From NCBI GenBank assembly GCA_963742955.1, contig CAVUOA010000008.1, forward strand, positions 1,426,001 to 1,490,000: a DNA stretch of 64,000 bases, read 5' to 3'. Positions 28,939-37,828 of the stretch are shown here, one piece after another; position 1 is the first letter of the stretch, and each line of letters opens with the position of its first letter. The DNA is from CAVUOA01 sp963742955 (lineage in GTDB: Bacteria; Bacteroidota; Ignavibacteria; Tepidaquicellales; OLB5). The notes under the pieces were generated by a model. The model searched no databases. It was not told the origin of the DNA and was given only the letters and a program-made list of their open reading frames with translations. The translations under genes and the position numbers were made by a program.

Positions 28939-30086
28939 CTATGAATTCATAATCTCCTTCAGCCCCTCCATTAAATAATCCACATCTTCCATTTTATTTT
29001 CGCGTCCGAACGAAATACGAAGCGAAGATTTTGCTGTATCATCATCATACCCGATTGCTTTTAGCACATGTGAGGGCTGAACCGAACCGGATGTGCACGC
29101 CGAGCCTGAAGAAACTGCTATGCCTTTCATATCAAGCTTAATAATAACAGTATCCGAATCAATTTTATTTTTAAACGAAATGTTCACAATGTTAGGCAGC
29201 GCTTTTTCGTTAGCAGGGAATTTATTTTGACCGGATTGCCGGGAAGTTCAGATTCCAATTTTTCAATCAGATATTTTTTGAGTTTTCCGTAATGTTCAAT
29301 ATCATTGTTCATTTGTTCATTTAAAATCTCAATAGCTTTTTTAAATCCTGCAATGGCCGGTATATTCTCCGTGCCGCCCCGCCTGTCACGCTCCTGCTTG
29401 CCGCCATGTATAAATTTATCAATCGGTGTTCCTTTCCGTATGTATAATGCGCCGATTCCTTTGGGTCCGTAAATCTTATGGGCGGATAAAGTTGCAGTAT
29501 TGCAGATTAAAGTTCGTTAACATTGAATTTTGTTTTCCCTATGCTTTGAACCGAATCTGTATGAAGAGCAATATGCTTATTCTTTATTATTTCTGACAAT
29601 TGTTGAATATCATTAATCACTCCAAGCTCATTATTAGAGTGCATAACACATATAAGAAGAGTTTTATCTGTGATAGATTCTTTCAGTGACATTCAAATCA
29701 ACTTCACCATATTTATTTACAGGAGAGTATGTAATTTCAAATCCGAACCGTTGCTTAAGGTAATCTAAAGAATCAAGTACAGCGGAGTGTTCTATCGGTG
29801 TTGTTATTATATGATTCCGCTTGCCTAAATTATTAAATGCAATCCCCTTAACTGCAAAATTATTTGCCTCCGTTCCGCCTGATGTAAAATATATTTCCGA
29901 AGGCTTTGCGCCGATGAAATCCGCTATAGTTTCCCGTGCTTCTTCAAGCAGTACTTTGGTTTCCCTTCCGAACGAATGAACTGATGATGCATTGCCGAAG
30001 GAGTCTTTTAAATACGGCAACATTGCCTCAAGTACACGGTCATCAATCTTTGTTGTAGCTGCGTTATCTAAGTAAATTTTATTCAT
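28939..30086 (-). CDS. cysteine desulfurase, NifS/IscS family (frameshifted)
   Basis: PLP enzyme that removes sulfur from cysteine for Fe-S cluster or thio-cofactor assembly. Read in pieces from 30086: NKIYLDNAATTKIDDRVLEA, FTSGGTEANNFAVKG, MHSNNELGVINDIQ, LHTDSVQSIGK, then SAHKIYGPKGIGALYIRKG (PLP lysine) and GTENIPAIAGF, and finally VSSGSACTSGS (catalytic cysteine) and SLRISFGREN. The frame shifts at about 29685, 29510 and 29200. All active-site parts are present in order, so the unbroken gene would be functional. Isolated, with no iscU or iscR beside it. Confidence 0.88.
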
Positions 30087-30240
30087 TCGGTTAAAATATT
30101 TTATTTGAGGGGATATTGCAATATATAAGTTTGTTCTTAATCCTCTTTACGAAGCTCCTGCTTCGTAAAGCAATAGTGTGTGAAGCTCCGCTGCGCCGGA
30201 AGTCTATTTCGCATACAAATGTTGAAGTGTTCTTTTTGTC

Positions 30241-30405
30241 TTGACACAAAAAGAACCAAAAAAGTCAAGTCTGGTTGAAAATTTTCTAAAATTGCCGTTT
30301 TTAAGCTGCCAAAAAATAACTCGACCAGCCTGTGGCAGGTCTCAAACAGATTTTTTGGCTAACGCTTAAATCCGTCAATTTATTAACGAAAATTTTCAAC
30401 AGGAC
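30241..30405. repeat. structured interspersed repeat, copy 1
   Basis: Three nested inverted repeats: outer GTTGAAAATTTTC (30274-30286) with GAAAATTTTCAAC (30388-30400), middle CCAAAAAAT (30309-30317) with ATTTTTTGG (30350-30358), inner GACC (30323-30326) with GGTC (30338-30341). Loop sequences AACTCG and CTCAAACAG are shared with the second copy at 62821-62990. It is preceded by GAACCAAAAAAGTCAAG, also shared. The surrounding 30087-30547 carries no gene. Confidence 0.75.
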
Positions 30406-30547
30406 AGTATTCTTATTTCTGTGTCAGCCGAATTTTCTAAACGCTTGATTCGCTGTTCCGTTTGTTCTCCTAAGGGATAATTGTTTAACAGGATTTTCCC
30501 TGTTAACTCTGATTTATTTAAGTTATTTTTGTAAATATCCGATATTT

Positions 30548-31601
30548 ATGTATAAGCATTTAATCCGTCCCGTACTGTTTAAGTTTGACCCTGAAGCAGT
30601 TCATAACTTCACCATGAAGATGCTTTCGCTCGATATTTTTGATAACCTGATTCGTCCCTTTTTCTCCTATGAAAACAAGAGTTTAGAAGTAAAAATAGGC
30701 AATCTGACATTCCGCAATCCAATAGGACTTGCCGCCGGGATGGATAAAGACTGCACCGCGCTTGCAAGCTGGGATGCATTTGGTTTCGGGTTTGCCGAAA
30801 CAGGCACAGTAACTCCGCTTGCCGCAGGACGGAAACCCAAAGCCGCGTATGTTCCGCCTGCCTGAACAGAAAGCAATTATTAACAGGCTCGGGTTCAACA
30901 ATTGCGGCGCCGATAATTTTTATAAGAACCTCGTAGATAATAAAGAAGGCATTTCGCGTGATTTTATCGTAGGTGTGAACATCGGCAAAAATAAACGAAC
31001 CGAGCTTGAAGATGCTTACCAGGATTATAAGTTTTCGTTCGGAACGCTTTATGAACATGCCGATTATTTTACAATCAATGTAAGCTCTCCTAACACCGAA
31101 GGCTTGCGCGAGCTTCAGCAGAAAAAATACCTTAATGAAATACTGAAATCACTGCAGGAGCTTAACAAAGAGCTTGATGAACGTTACTCATGCAAAGCTA
31201 AAGATATATTTTTAAAGATTGCCCCTGATTTAACTCCCTCCGAAGTTGATGATATAATACAGGTTTCACTTGATAACGGCATAACGGGACTTATTGCTAC
31301 CAACACAACAATTGCCCGTGATATGCTCCCCGAAAACATTACTTATGAAACAGGCGGATTAAGCGGCAGACCTCTGCGTGACCTATCGAACAGCATAATA
31401 AAATACATCTGCGATAAAGCAGGCGATAAGCTTAGCGTTATAGCCTGCGGCGGCGTATTCAATGCTGATGATGTTAAAGAAAAACTTGATTTAGGCGCCA
31501 AGCTGGTTGAGATATATACCGGATTTATTTATGAGGGTCCGTTTGCTGTGAAGAGGATAAAGAAAAAGCTGGTGAAGAACTTACAAAAAAAAGAAGTATA
31601 A
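30548..31601 (+). CDS. pyrD: dihydroorotate dehydrogenase, class 2 (frameshifted)
   Basis: Quinone-linked flavoprotein of pyrimidine synthesis. Motifs: NPIGLAAGMDKDC, FGFAETGTVTP, then after a frameshift at about 30825, INRLGFNNCGAD, FTINVSSPNTEGLR (with the class 2 catalytic serine), KIAPDLTP, IATNTTIARD, GGLSGRPLRD and ACGGVFNADD, the FMN-binding end. The N-terminal helix for membrane attachment (LIRPVLFKFDPEAVHNFTMK) is present. One extra base explains the break; the two parts meet without loss of sequence. Confidence 0.93.
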
Positions 31602-31670
31602 ATTCATATAAAACAATATATTCCGCCATTATATTTTAATCCGCTTTTTTATCTGTAAAACTTTAATTAT

Positions 31671-31713
31671 TTTACTCAATCCATTGAGTAAAATTTCTCA
31701 ATCCATTGAGTAA
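31671..31713. promoter_or_regulatory. two palindromes at the DUF4143 ATPase start
   Basis: TTTACTCAATCCATTGAGTAAA (here split as arms TTTACTCAAT and ATTGAGTAAA, 31671-31692) and CTCAATCCATTGAG (31697-31710) share the same core. Their centres are 22 bp apart, two helical turns, and the second ends 6 nt before the ATG at 31717. This suits a dimeric repressor, or an RNA hairpin that hides the start. Confidence 0.65.
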
Positions 31714-31716
31714 AAT

Positions 31717-32907
31717 ATGTATTCAAGAAAACAATTAAAAACACTATTAAACAGGATAAATGAACCGAGAAGGTTTATACAGGTAATTACAGGACCAAGG
31801 CAAACAGGCAAAACGACTCTTGCAGAACAGATGATGGAGAAAATAACAAATCCAGTTCTTTATGTATCGGCAGATGCAGTGCCTTCTTTTGGCGGAATCT
31901 GGATTGAACAGCAATGGGAAGCAGCCCGAATAAAATTGAAAAATTCGGGAGCAGAATGGGGATTATTGGTAATTGATGAAATTCAAAAAATAGATAATTG
32001 GAGTGATAGTGTAAAGAAACAGTGGGATAAAGACAGAAGAAATAATATTAATTTAAAAGTTATTTTGCTCGGTTCGTCAACCCTGTTAATCCATAAAGGA
32101 TTATCCGAATCGCTTACCGGACGCTTTGAGCTGATTATATTACCGCACTGGAGCTTTAGTGAGATGAATGAAGCATTTTCATACAGTGCGGAAGATTACG
32201 TTTGGTTTGGAGGCTACCCTGGTGCAGCAGCATTAATTAGTGATGAAAAGCGGTGGAAAGATTATATGTTAAATGCTATAATCGAAACCACTGTTTCAAA
32301 AGATATTTTGTCTCTTACCAATGTACAAAAACCAGCTTTATTAAAAAAACTGTTTGAATTGGGCTGTATATATTCCGGACAGATATTATCGTATAATAAA
32401 ATTGCAGGACAGCTTTCTGAAGCCGGCAATACAACCACTCTGGCTCACTACCAATCACTGCTGAATGATGTTTGGTTCCTCTCCGGAATTCAGAAGTATT
32501 CCGGTTCAAGGGTTATGTCAAAAAGTTCAATGCCTAAATGGATGGTTTATAATACCTCATTCTTATCGGTCTTTTCGGGAATGAGCCGTAAAGAAGCTGT
32601 TAATACTCCGGATGTATGGGGCAGACATATTGAATCTGTTATAGGAGCATTCTTTTTAAACGAATGCAGAATTAATGGTATAGATTTGTATTATTGGAGG
32701 GACGGGAATAATGAAGTGGATTTTATTATCGGGAAAAACAGGAGAATAATTTCCGTAGAAGTAAAATCAGGCAAATCAGGAATTCATAGAGGTATTGAGG
32801 ATTTTAGCAGGAAATACAATCCGTTTAAATCTTTATTGATAAGCGGCGATTCTTTAACCTGGCAGGAACTGCTGAAAATGAATCTTGATTCACAATTTGA
32901 TACTTGA
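31717..32907 (+). CDS. AAA ATPase with DUF4143 domain
   Basis: 396-aa ATPase of the AAA_14/DUF4143 family. Walker A ITGPRQTGKTTLAEQ (about residues 24-38), Walker B GLLVIDEIQKI, sensor region LKVILLGSSTLLI, then SESLTGRFELIILPHWSF. The C-terminal DUF4143 part carries a PD-(D/E)XK-like pattern (YYWRDGNNEVDFII, then ISVEVKSGK). These proteins are common, often laterally mobile, and of unknown role; a defence or toxin-like function is suspected for some. It stands alone between pyrD and minus-strand genes. Confidence 0.88.
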   Translation: MYSRKQLKTLLNRINEPRRFIQVITGPRQTGKTTLAEQMMEKITNPVLYVSADAVPSFGGIWIEQQWEAARIKLKNSGAEWGLLVIDEIQKIDNWSDSVKKQWDKDRRNNINLKVILLGSSTLLIHKGLSESLTGRFELIILPHWSFSEMNEAFSYSAEDYVWFGGYPGAAALISDEKRWKDYMLNAIIETTVSKDILSLTNVQKPALLKKLFELGCIYSGQILSYNKIAGQLSEAGNTTTLAHYQSLLNDVWFLSGIQKYSGSRVMSKSSMPKWMVYNTSFLSVFSGMSRKEAVNTPDVWGRHIESVIGAFFLNECRINGIDLYYWRDGNNEVDFIIGKNRRIISVEVKSGKSGIHRGIEDFSRKYNPFKSLLISGDSLTWQELLKMNLDSQFDT

Positions 32908-32914
32908 AAATTCA

Positions 32915-33212
32915 TCATTTCTCCGGCTTAACTGCTTTCATTGGGTAAATTTCATAACGGACTAATCCGTTTGCCGGGTCACCCTCAGCAAAATATCTTA
33001 GCATCATCTTCACCTTCAGCTTCAATAACACCCATACCGTAACCGCCTTTCGGGTCAAATACGGGTCCGAATACAATTACCATCCCGTTATCCATTTTCT
33101 CTTTCCAGTATTCAATATGCTTATTCATTATGCTGCGTTCTTCATCTGTCATATCTTCGGTAAACGTTGTGCGCGGGGGTATAAGCTTTAAGAAAAATTG
33201 TTTTTTATCCAT
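32915..33212 (-). CDS. YciI-family protein (frameshifted at C-terminus)
   Basis: Small ferredoxin-like fold protein: KKQFFLKLIPPRTTFTEDMT, then MNKHIEYWKEKMDNGMVIVF and GPVFDPKGGYGMGVIEA are typical of the YciI group. The frame stops at 32985 but the neighbouring frame continues with YFAEGDPANGLVRYEIYPMK, the normal family end, to a stop at 32915. One base indel near 32995. Function of the family is poorly known. It is downstream of the DUF4405/ferredoxin genes. Confidence 0.8.
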
Positions 33213-33266
33213 GTATTTTATTGTTATGCTGGTATAACAATAGAATCAACGAGATAATTTCCTGTT

Positions 33267-33599
33267 TTACCTTACATGAAAAACATGCGAAGCAATCAGC
33301 GCCGTTAAAAAAACAACTATGCTGATAGCTGCCAATACCTCTTTGCTCATAAAAGCTTTTATAAAACTTCCGAGATAGTTTTTTACAGAATGCCGGTTTA
33401 ATGTAATATGAATTACAGCAAAAATGGTAAATAATACTCCGGCTGTCCAGTGCGCAGCCATCCAGAAATGGTGCGCAGTTGTAAGCGGGTCAAAGCCTAA
33501 AATGTGGTTCATGTAGCCGGAAAACGGCAAGCCGATTCCGGAAACCAGGAGCCCCGCAGAAATAAATGCACGCCTGTTAAATTTTTTCTTTGTTTCCAT
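33267..33599 (-). CDS. DUF4405 membrane protein (cytochrome b-like)
   Basis: Membrane protein with three to four helices and conserved histidines spaced as in haem-binding four-helix proteins: AHHFWMAAHWTAG and AVIHITLNRH, matching the DUF4405 family. The start at 33599 has AGGAAG ahead of it; an in-frame ATG at 33671 would add 24 residues and overlap the ferredoxin gene by 8 nt. The ferredoxin just upstream suggests a small membrane redox pair, with electrons passing from the 2x[4Fe-4S] protein to a haem protein. That is inference. Confidence 0.75.
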   Translation of the reverse strand: METKKKFNRRAFISAGLLVSGIGLPFSGYMNHILGFDPLTTAHHFWMAAHWTAGVLFTIFAVIHITLNRHSVKNYLGSFIKAFMSKEVLAAISIVVFLTALIASHVFHVR

Positions 33600-33663
33600 T
33601 TTACTTCCTTTTAACGCTTTTGATATTTGCAGTTTTAAAAATTCTGTGAAATACTTTTCAGGA

Positions 33664-33909
33664 TTATGCATTGGCAGGAATTTTTTCTTTTTTAAGGATA
33701 AGAGAAAATAAAGCCCCCGCCTCGCAGACTTTTACGCATTTCATGCAGCCCGTGCAATCTTCAGCCTTTACCGGTCTTGCATGTTTATGAAACAAGATAT
33801 TTATTTTCCCGATAACGTTATTGGGGCATTTTTCAATGCATTTCCAGCATGCTTTGCAAAGTCTTGTATCAAGCCTTATATATTTTGTTGAAAGATACCT
33901 GCTGCGCAT
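33664..33909 (-). CDS. 2x[4Fe-4S] ferredoxin-type protein
   Basis: 81 aa with two cluster motifs: CKACWKCIEKCPN and CTGCMKCVKVCEAG, each C-x2-C-x2/3-C-x3-C. It begins MRSRYLSTKYIRLDTRLCKAC. Its end overlaps the possible upstream start of the DUF4405 gene, so the two are likely translated together. A Crp/Fnr regulator gene lies 50 bp upstream in the same direction, suggesting redox or oxygen control of the pair. Confidence 0.88.
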   Translation of the reverse strand: MRSRYLSTKYIRLDTRLCKACWKCIEKCPNNVIGKINILFHKHARPVKAEDCTGCMKCVKVCEAGALFSLILKKEKIPANA

Positions 33910-33962
33910 AACTCATCAATACAAAGATAATGCAGGCGGATTCAGGAATGCATTAACAATTG

Positions 33963-34531
33963 TTAAGAAATTTTTGCAGCCCTGTTTCTGATTCTGCTGA
34001 GTGAAACAGGGGTAATTCCGAGGTACGAGGCTATATAATGCTGGGGAACGCGCCGGAGGATATTCGGGTGGTTTTTGATAAGGTCCTCATATCTTTCGGC
34101 GGGCTTATCTTTGATACGCGAAAAAAACAATTTCGCATAGTGCATAAATCTTCTTAAAAGAAGTTCGTTCATAAACTTCTGCATTCCGGGCAATTCTCTA
34201 AGCAATTTTTCAAATGAGTTTTTTGTAATTACATCAATTACGCATGGCTCAATGCTTTCAATAGTGAAAACATGCTCGGCTCGCCTGTAAAAAAGCTTTC
34301 CATTGATGATACCCCTTCGTTTTCGAAGAAGAACTGCACCGTTACGTCTTTTCCGTCATCATTAAACCAAATCCTGAGGCATCCTTCCCTAATCAGAAAC
34401 ATTTTTTTCGATATCTCGCCCTCATTTAAAAGAATAGTTTTAGCGGGAACCTGAATCCTTTTTACGAGCGGTTTATATTTATCCCAGTTTTTTCTGAATT
34501 CAGGAACGTGTTTTAAAATTAAATCAAGCAT
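33963..34531 (-). CDS. Crp/Fnr-family transcription regulator (frameshifted)
   Basis: Cyclic-nucleotide-binding fold at the N-terminus (PAKTILLNEGEISKKMFLIR, then GKDVTVQFFFENEGV) and a short C-terminal helix-turn-helix: RVPQHYIASYLGITPVSLSR. The frame breaks at about 34245; the bridging part reads IESIEPCVIDVITKNSFEKL in the neighbouring frame. No N-terminal cysteine cluster, so not an Fnr-type [4Fe-4S] sensor. It belongs to the short Crp/Fnr group common in Bacteroidota. It probably controls the ferredoxin and DUF4405 genes next to it. Confidence 0.85.
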
Positions 34532-34678
34532 TATTTTCGTTCACCAGCAGGTATTAATTGCTTTTTCAACGCTCCACCACCCGGGACGTGAGCAGTAGCT
34601 TCGGCAAACCTTACATGAGCATGGTTCCGACGGAGGATATAGTTTATGCAGTTTTGGTGATGGCATGAGAAATTATAT

Positions 34679-34885
34679 TTATTTCTGTATATATTGATAA
34701 CAGCAGAATTCTTTTTCATCTCTTTGATCAAGTCTGTTAAGGTTGCATAATACTTCATTTTCAGCATCTTCACTTTCATTCAACACACATGACAAACATA
34801 AAGCCGGTTTAGGATATAGGTCCGGGTTAAGTTCATTCCCATCATCATCGTGATAGGTACCGCCTGAAAAAATATCTTCATTCAT
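34679..34885 (-). CDS. small conserved cysteine-containing protein, unknown function
   Basis: 68 aa, acidic, starting MNEDIFSGGTYHDDDGNELN and containing LCLSC, VLCNLNRLDQ and EFCCYQY. The spaced cysteines (C-x2-C and later C, CC) suggest metal binding. Proteins of this pattern look familiar from Bacteroidota, but I cannot name a family. The 147 bp on its left, up to the Crp/Fnr gene, shows no convincing gene. Confidence 0.55.
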   Translation of the reverse strand: MNEDIFSGGTYHDDDGNELNPDLYPKPALCLSCVLNESEDAENEVLCNLNRLDQRDEKEFCCYQYIQK

Positions 34886-34898
34886 TTTTTATTTTTTG

Positions 34899-35252
34899 TT
34901 ATTTCTTATTATACCCTTTATCCCCATAGGGCTGGAGCTTTTCGAGCCACATATGCTCAAGCAGCTTCAGGTCATCAGTGTAATCATAATTCAAATCATC
35001 TTTTTTCGGGTCGAGGTAATCCAGCGCTTCGAAGGAAAATTTTTCCGCGCCGAGCCGTTTAAAATCATCAAGCAGCTCACGGTTGGGATGAGAGCCCTGC
35101 TCCAATTGGAATTTTGCGCTGTTGAGCTTTCCCTGAACGTTCATACCTCTGCCGAGAAATATTTTTCCGCTTTCAAGATTCTTGATTTGAAACACGCCCA
35201 TGCGCGGCTGGTTTTGCTTGTATTGGTTTTTTAATTCTTTTTTATCTGTCAT
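34899..35252 (-). CDS. GIY-YIG nuclease family protein
   Basis: 117 aa from the ATG at 35252 (MTDKKELKNQYKQNQPRMGV). The GIY-YIG core reads RMGVFQIKNLESGKIFLGRG, where VFQI and IFLG stand for the two signature tripeptides, followed by the helical part with GSHPNRELLDDFKRLGAEKF. Its signature is diverged and the family is distinct from the small tRNA-linked nucleases near 52.2 kb. ATG 35252 is chosen because it gives the family N-terminus; the frame is open upstream to 35291. Confidence 0.75.
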   Translation of the reverse strand: MTDKKELKNQYKQNQPRMGVFQIKNLESGKIFLGRGMNVQGKLNSAKFQLEQGSHPNRELLDDFKRLGAEKFSFEALDYLDPKKDDLNYDYTDDLKLLEHMWLEKLQPYGDKGYNKK

Positions 35253-35253
35253 T

Positions 35254-35858
35254 TTATTGCAGTAATAATTTAAGAAATTCTTTTTCAGCACTGGTATCAG
35301 TTGCAGAGCGAATTCCGTTTTTTATGTAGCTCTTAAGATTATTAATAGTAATTTTCCTTTTTCAATAATTCTTCTTCCTGCGGTGATAATTTGTATTCTA
35401 TACTTTCGCAGTATGATTTAAGGCAGTCTTTATGTTTTATCATCCACGGATATTGTGATGAATCGTAAAAGTCATAGAAATCGACGTAATCAAAATCAGA
35501 GTAATTCCAGTCCAAATGCAGATAAGTTACATCGATAAACTTAATTTGTTCTCCCTTAATAAGTATGTTTTTCAAGTGAAAATCACCGTGGCATAGAGTA
35601 ATAAACCCGCTGTCAAAATTCAGCCTGCCTGCATAAAAGATGCATTTTACCCAGTGAATAAAATGCTATTTGAATGTCCTTTTCAGAAGCCTCTATACCG
35701 CAAATTTCTTCAAAGCTTATTTGGCTGTTATTTTTTTCAATCCGGTAATCAAGAATTTTCGGCAAGTAAGGTAAGCTGATATATGTTTCGTAAAATGAAA
35801 TTATCCTGACGGCATCTTCATAACTGAGATTTTTAATTACCGGCATTTTTAAAAACAT
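35254..35858 (-). CDS. aminoglycoside-phosphotransferase-like (APH) kinase (frameshifted)
   Basis: Kinase-fold phosphotransferase. Piece one has MPVIKNLSYEDAVRIISFYE and YSLGKMHLL. After a frameshift at about 35615 comes the Brenner motif LCHGDFHLKNIL, then IKFIDVTYLHLDW in the place of the metal-binding DxD region. A second shift at about 35350 (run of A) leads to INNLKSYIKNGIRSATDTSA and a stop at 35254, just before the GIY-YIG start. The N-terminal part of a full APH is missing, so the upstream start may be wrong or the protein is short. Its start overlaps the Nudix gene end. Substrate unknown. Confidence 0.6.
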
Positions 35859-36367
35859 TCTATATTCTCAAATAATTCATCAAGATAAGTAAACACATCA
35901 ACAAATTTACCGTTTTCTATCATAGATAAAATTACTTTCGGTTCTGTCCATTTTGCGTCATTTACTTCATCGGGCTGCATTATAATGTTGTCTAAATTTA
36001 CGTTTTCATTGAACAGCCACACATCAACAAAATCGGGAGCGTCATAATGCTGCCGTTTCAGCTTGAAGAGACATTTCCCGTTTGCAGGGTTAAGCTCAAT
36101 TCCGATTTCTTCGCGTACTTCTCTGAGCGCCGCCTGGAGGCTTGAATCACCCGTGATTGCAGAGCCGCCTGTTGTTTCCCACATATTGGGAGCAGGCTTA
36201 TTTGGAGTACGTTTGGTTATTAAATACTCGCCTTTATCATTTTTAATCCACACGTGCACTACCAGGTGGTATTCATCGGGCTTCATCGGTTTGCCGCGCT
36301 CAACCGTTCTGCCTGTTGGATTTCCGTTTTCATCAAGTATGTCCCAGAGTTCATTCAAATTATTCAA
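35849..36367 (-). CDS. Nudix hydrolase
   Basis: Nudix fold with the box GSAITGDSSLQAALREVREE (positions of the catalytic E residues preserved). The N-terminus LWDILDENGNPTGRTVERG and EYHLVVHVWI are typical of the isopentenyl-diphosphate-isomerase-like Nudix group. I set the start at TTG 36367 (36358 also possible), because the longer frame to 36442 would run deep into the preceding gene. It overlaps the upstream isomerase-like gene's stop by a few bases, so the two are likely coupled. Confidence 0.85.
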   Translation of the reverse strand: MNNLNELWDILDENGNPTGRTVERGKPMKPDEYHLVVHVWIKNDKGEYLITKRTPNKPAPNMWETTGGSAITGDSSLQAALREVREEIGIELNPANGKCLFKLKRQHYDAPDFVDVWLFNENVNLDNIIMQPDEVNDAKWTEPKVILSMIENGKFVDVFTYLDELFENIECF

Positions 36368-37139
36368 AAGGGATATATTTTGTTTTTTCGAAATAATCAA
36401 TTGCGCGTTTTGTTTTATCCAATGAGCCGACTTCAAACACAATTTCCGGATTATTACAATATTTCTTTACATTTCCCGAGAACTCGTGCCAGTCAACTGT
36501 TCCGTCACCGGGTACAAGCTCATTATCAACATCTCCTTTGTTATCATTTACATGAATGTAAACGATATTGCTGCCAAGTGATTCAAACCAACGCTCAACC
36601 GGAACATGTGAAAAAATATTCGCGTGACCGGTATCGAAGCAAATCTTCAGGTGCGGTGAATTTGCATTATCCAGTAATTTCCTGAATAAATCCGGCGAAG
36701 GCTCCCATAGATTTTCAATAAGGATTGTAATATCGAATTTATTTACCGCCTCGCTCCAGAAACGTGTATTTTGCTCAATCCAGTTTTTAATGTAGCTTTC
36801 TTGATTGATTAAAGGATTAAAGTTTCCATGAAACACAATATATTTTGCATTCAGTGCTTTTGCAATTTCAAGATTCAGTGTGTATCTGTTTTTTGCAATT
36901 TCGTTGATTTTGCTGTCTCTGCTGTGAAGAATTAAATCCTGGAATGCCCCGTGAACGGAAATTACGCCTTTAAAATCGCGGAGCTTTTTTTGATAGTCTT
37001 TCAGGATTTCTTTCCAGTTTGTATCAAGTGTCTTTGCAAAAGCAAATGATGCAATTTCTATATTGCAGCCGTATTCGTTTGCATATTTAAGAAATTCATC
37101 AAAGTTAGTATTATCAGGCTGAATAAATATTTTTGACAT
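36360..37139 (-). CDS. sugar phosphate isomerase/epimerase family (TIM barrel)
   Basis: AP-endonuclease-2-type TIM barrel. Metal-ligand positions are visible: VISVHGAFQDL, YIVFHGNFNP, ILIENLWEP (Glu), CFDTGHANIF (Asp, His), YIHVNDNKGD (His), PGDGTVDW and EIVFEVGS (Glu). The start is MSKIFIQPDNTNFDEF at 37139. Family members act on sugars or related metabolites; the substrate is not evident here. It sits between a membrane methyltransferase gene and the Nudix gene in one minus-strand run. Confidence 0.85.
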   Translation of the reverse strand: MSKIFIQPDNTNFDEFLKYANEYGCNIEIASFAFAKTLDTNWKEILKDYQKKLRDFKGVISVHGAFQDLILHSRDSKINEIAKNRYTLNLEIAKALNAKYIVFHGNFNPLINQESYIKNWIEQNTRFWSEAVNKFDITILIENLWEPSPDLFRKLLDNANSPHLKICFDTGHANIFSHVPVERWFESLGSNIVYIHVNDNKGDVDNELVPGDGTVDWHEFSGNVKKYCNNPEIVFEVGSLDKTKRAIDYFEKTKYIPFE

Positions 37140-37150
37140 TATTATTTTGT

Positions 37151-37828
37151 TTACCAAATATACGGTACCAGCCTCCAGCGGACACTTTGCATGTAATCGC
37201 TGTAGCCGGGCAGGTTTTTTATTAAAAATTTTTCTTCGTTTACAAGACGCCTGGTTACATTCAGAAACAGGCAGAATGAAAACACGAGCCCCCAGTAAGA
37301 CCCCAGCGCCAGCGGTGAGAAAACATACATTGTTAATGAGCCTGCATACATCGGGTGGCGCACAACGCTGTAGGGACCTGTTGAAATTACTCTCTGCCCC
37401 TCTGAGATTTCTATAACACTGGATGCGAAGCTGTTTTCACGGAATACTTTGAAAACAAGAAAGTAACCGGCAAGAACCAGAACATAAGTAATAACCGAAA
37501 TAAAAAACGGAACATGCGACCAGCCGAAACGGTGGTCAAGCGATGAAAAGCCGAGCGTAAGAACTGTGAGGATTCCCGAAAAAGCCTGTATGATTTTCTG
37601 TGTTTTTTCTTTTTCGGCTTTGGGACCCGATTTAAGCCTGCGTGAAATCAGCGCCGGGTCTTTTTTAAGCAGATACAGTGTGCCCCAGAGTGATGAAACA
37701 GAGAAGACCGACCAGTAAAGCCAGCCCTGCGGATAGTTAAGTGTCCATGCGGGAAGAAAAATCAGAAGTCCTAAAGCAATGGTAAGTGTAGCATATCCGC
37801 GCAGCGCTTTGAATGTTAAGCTGTTCAT
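37151..37828 (-). CDS. isoprenylcysteine-carboxyl-methyltransferase-like membrane protein
   Basis: 225 aa with about five membrane helices. The conserved C-terminal SAM-binding segment reads VISTGPYSVVRHPMYAG, then RLVNEEKFLIKNLPGYSDYM and VRWRLVP, as in the ICMT/PEMT-type methyltransferase family. A small-molecule lipid or isoprenoid is the likely substrate in bacteria. It is the first gene of the minus-strand run that continues to 32.9 kb. Confidence 0.88.
   Translation of the reverse strand: MNSLTFKALRGYATLTIALGLLIFLPAWTLNYPQGWLYWSVFSVSSLWGTLYLLKKDPALISRRLKSGPKAEKEKTQKIIQAFSGILTVLTLGFSSLDHRFGWSHVPFFISVITYVLVLAGYFLVFKVFRENSFASSVIEISEGQRVISTGPYSVVRHPMYAGSLTMYVFSPLALGSYWGLVFSFCLFLNVTRRLVNEEKFLIKNLPGYSDYMQSVRWRLVPYIW

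Noticed and set aside
34531..34779. Minus-strand ORF of 82 aa next to the Crp/Fnr gene
   Set aside because: Overlaps the small cysteine-rich gene in another frame, has a low-complexity, arginine/histidine-rich composition and no recognisable motif.
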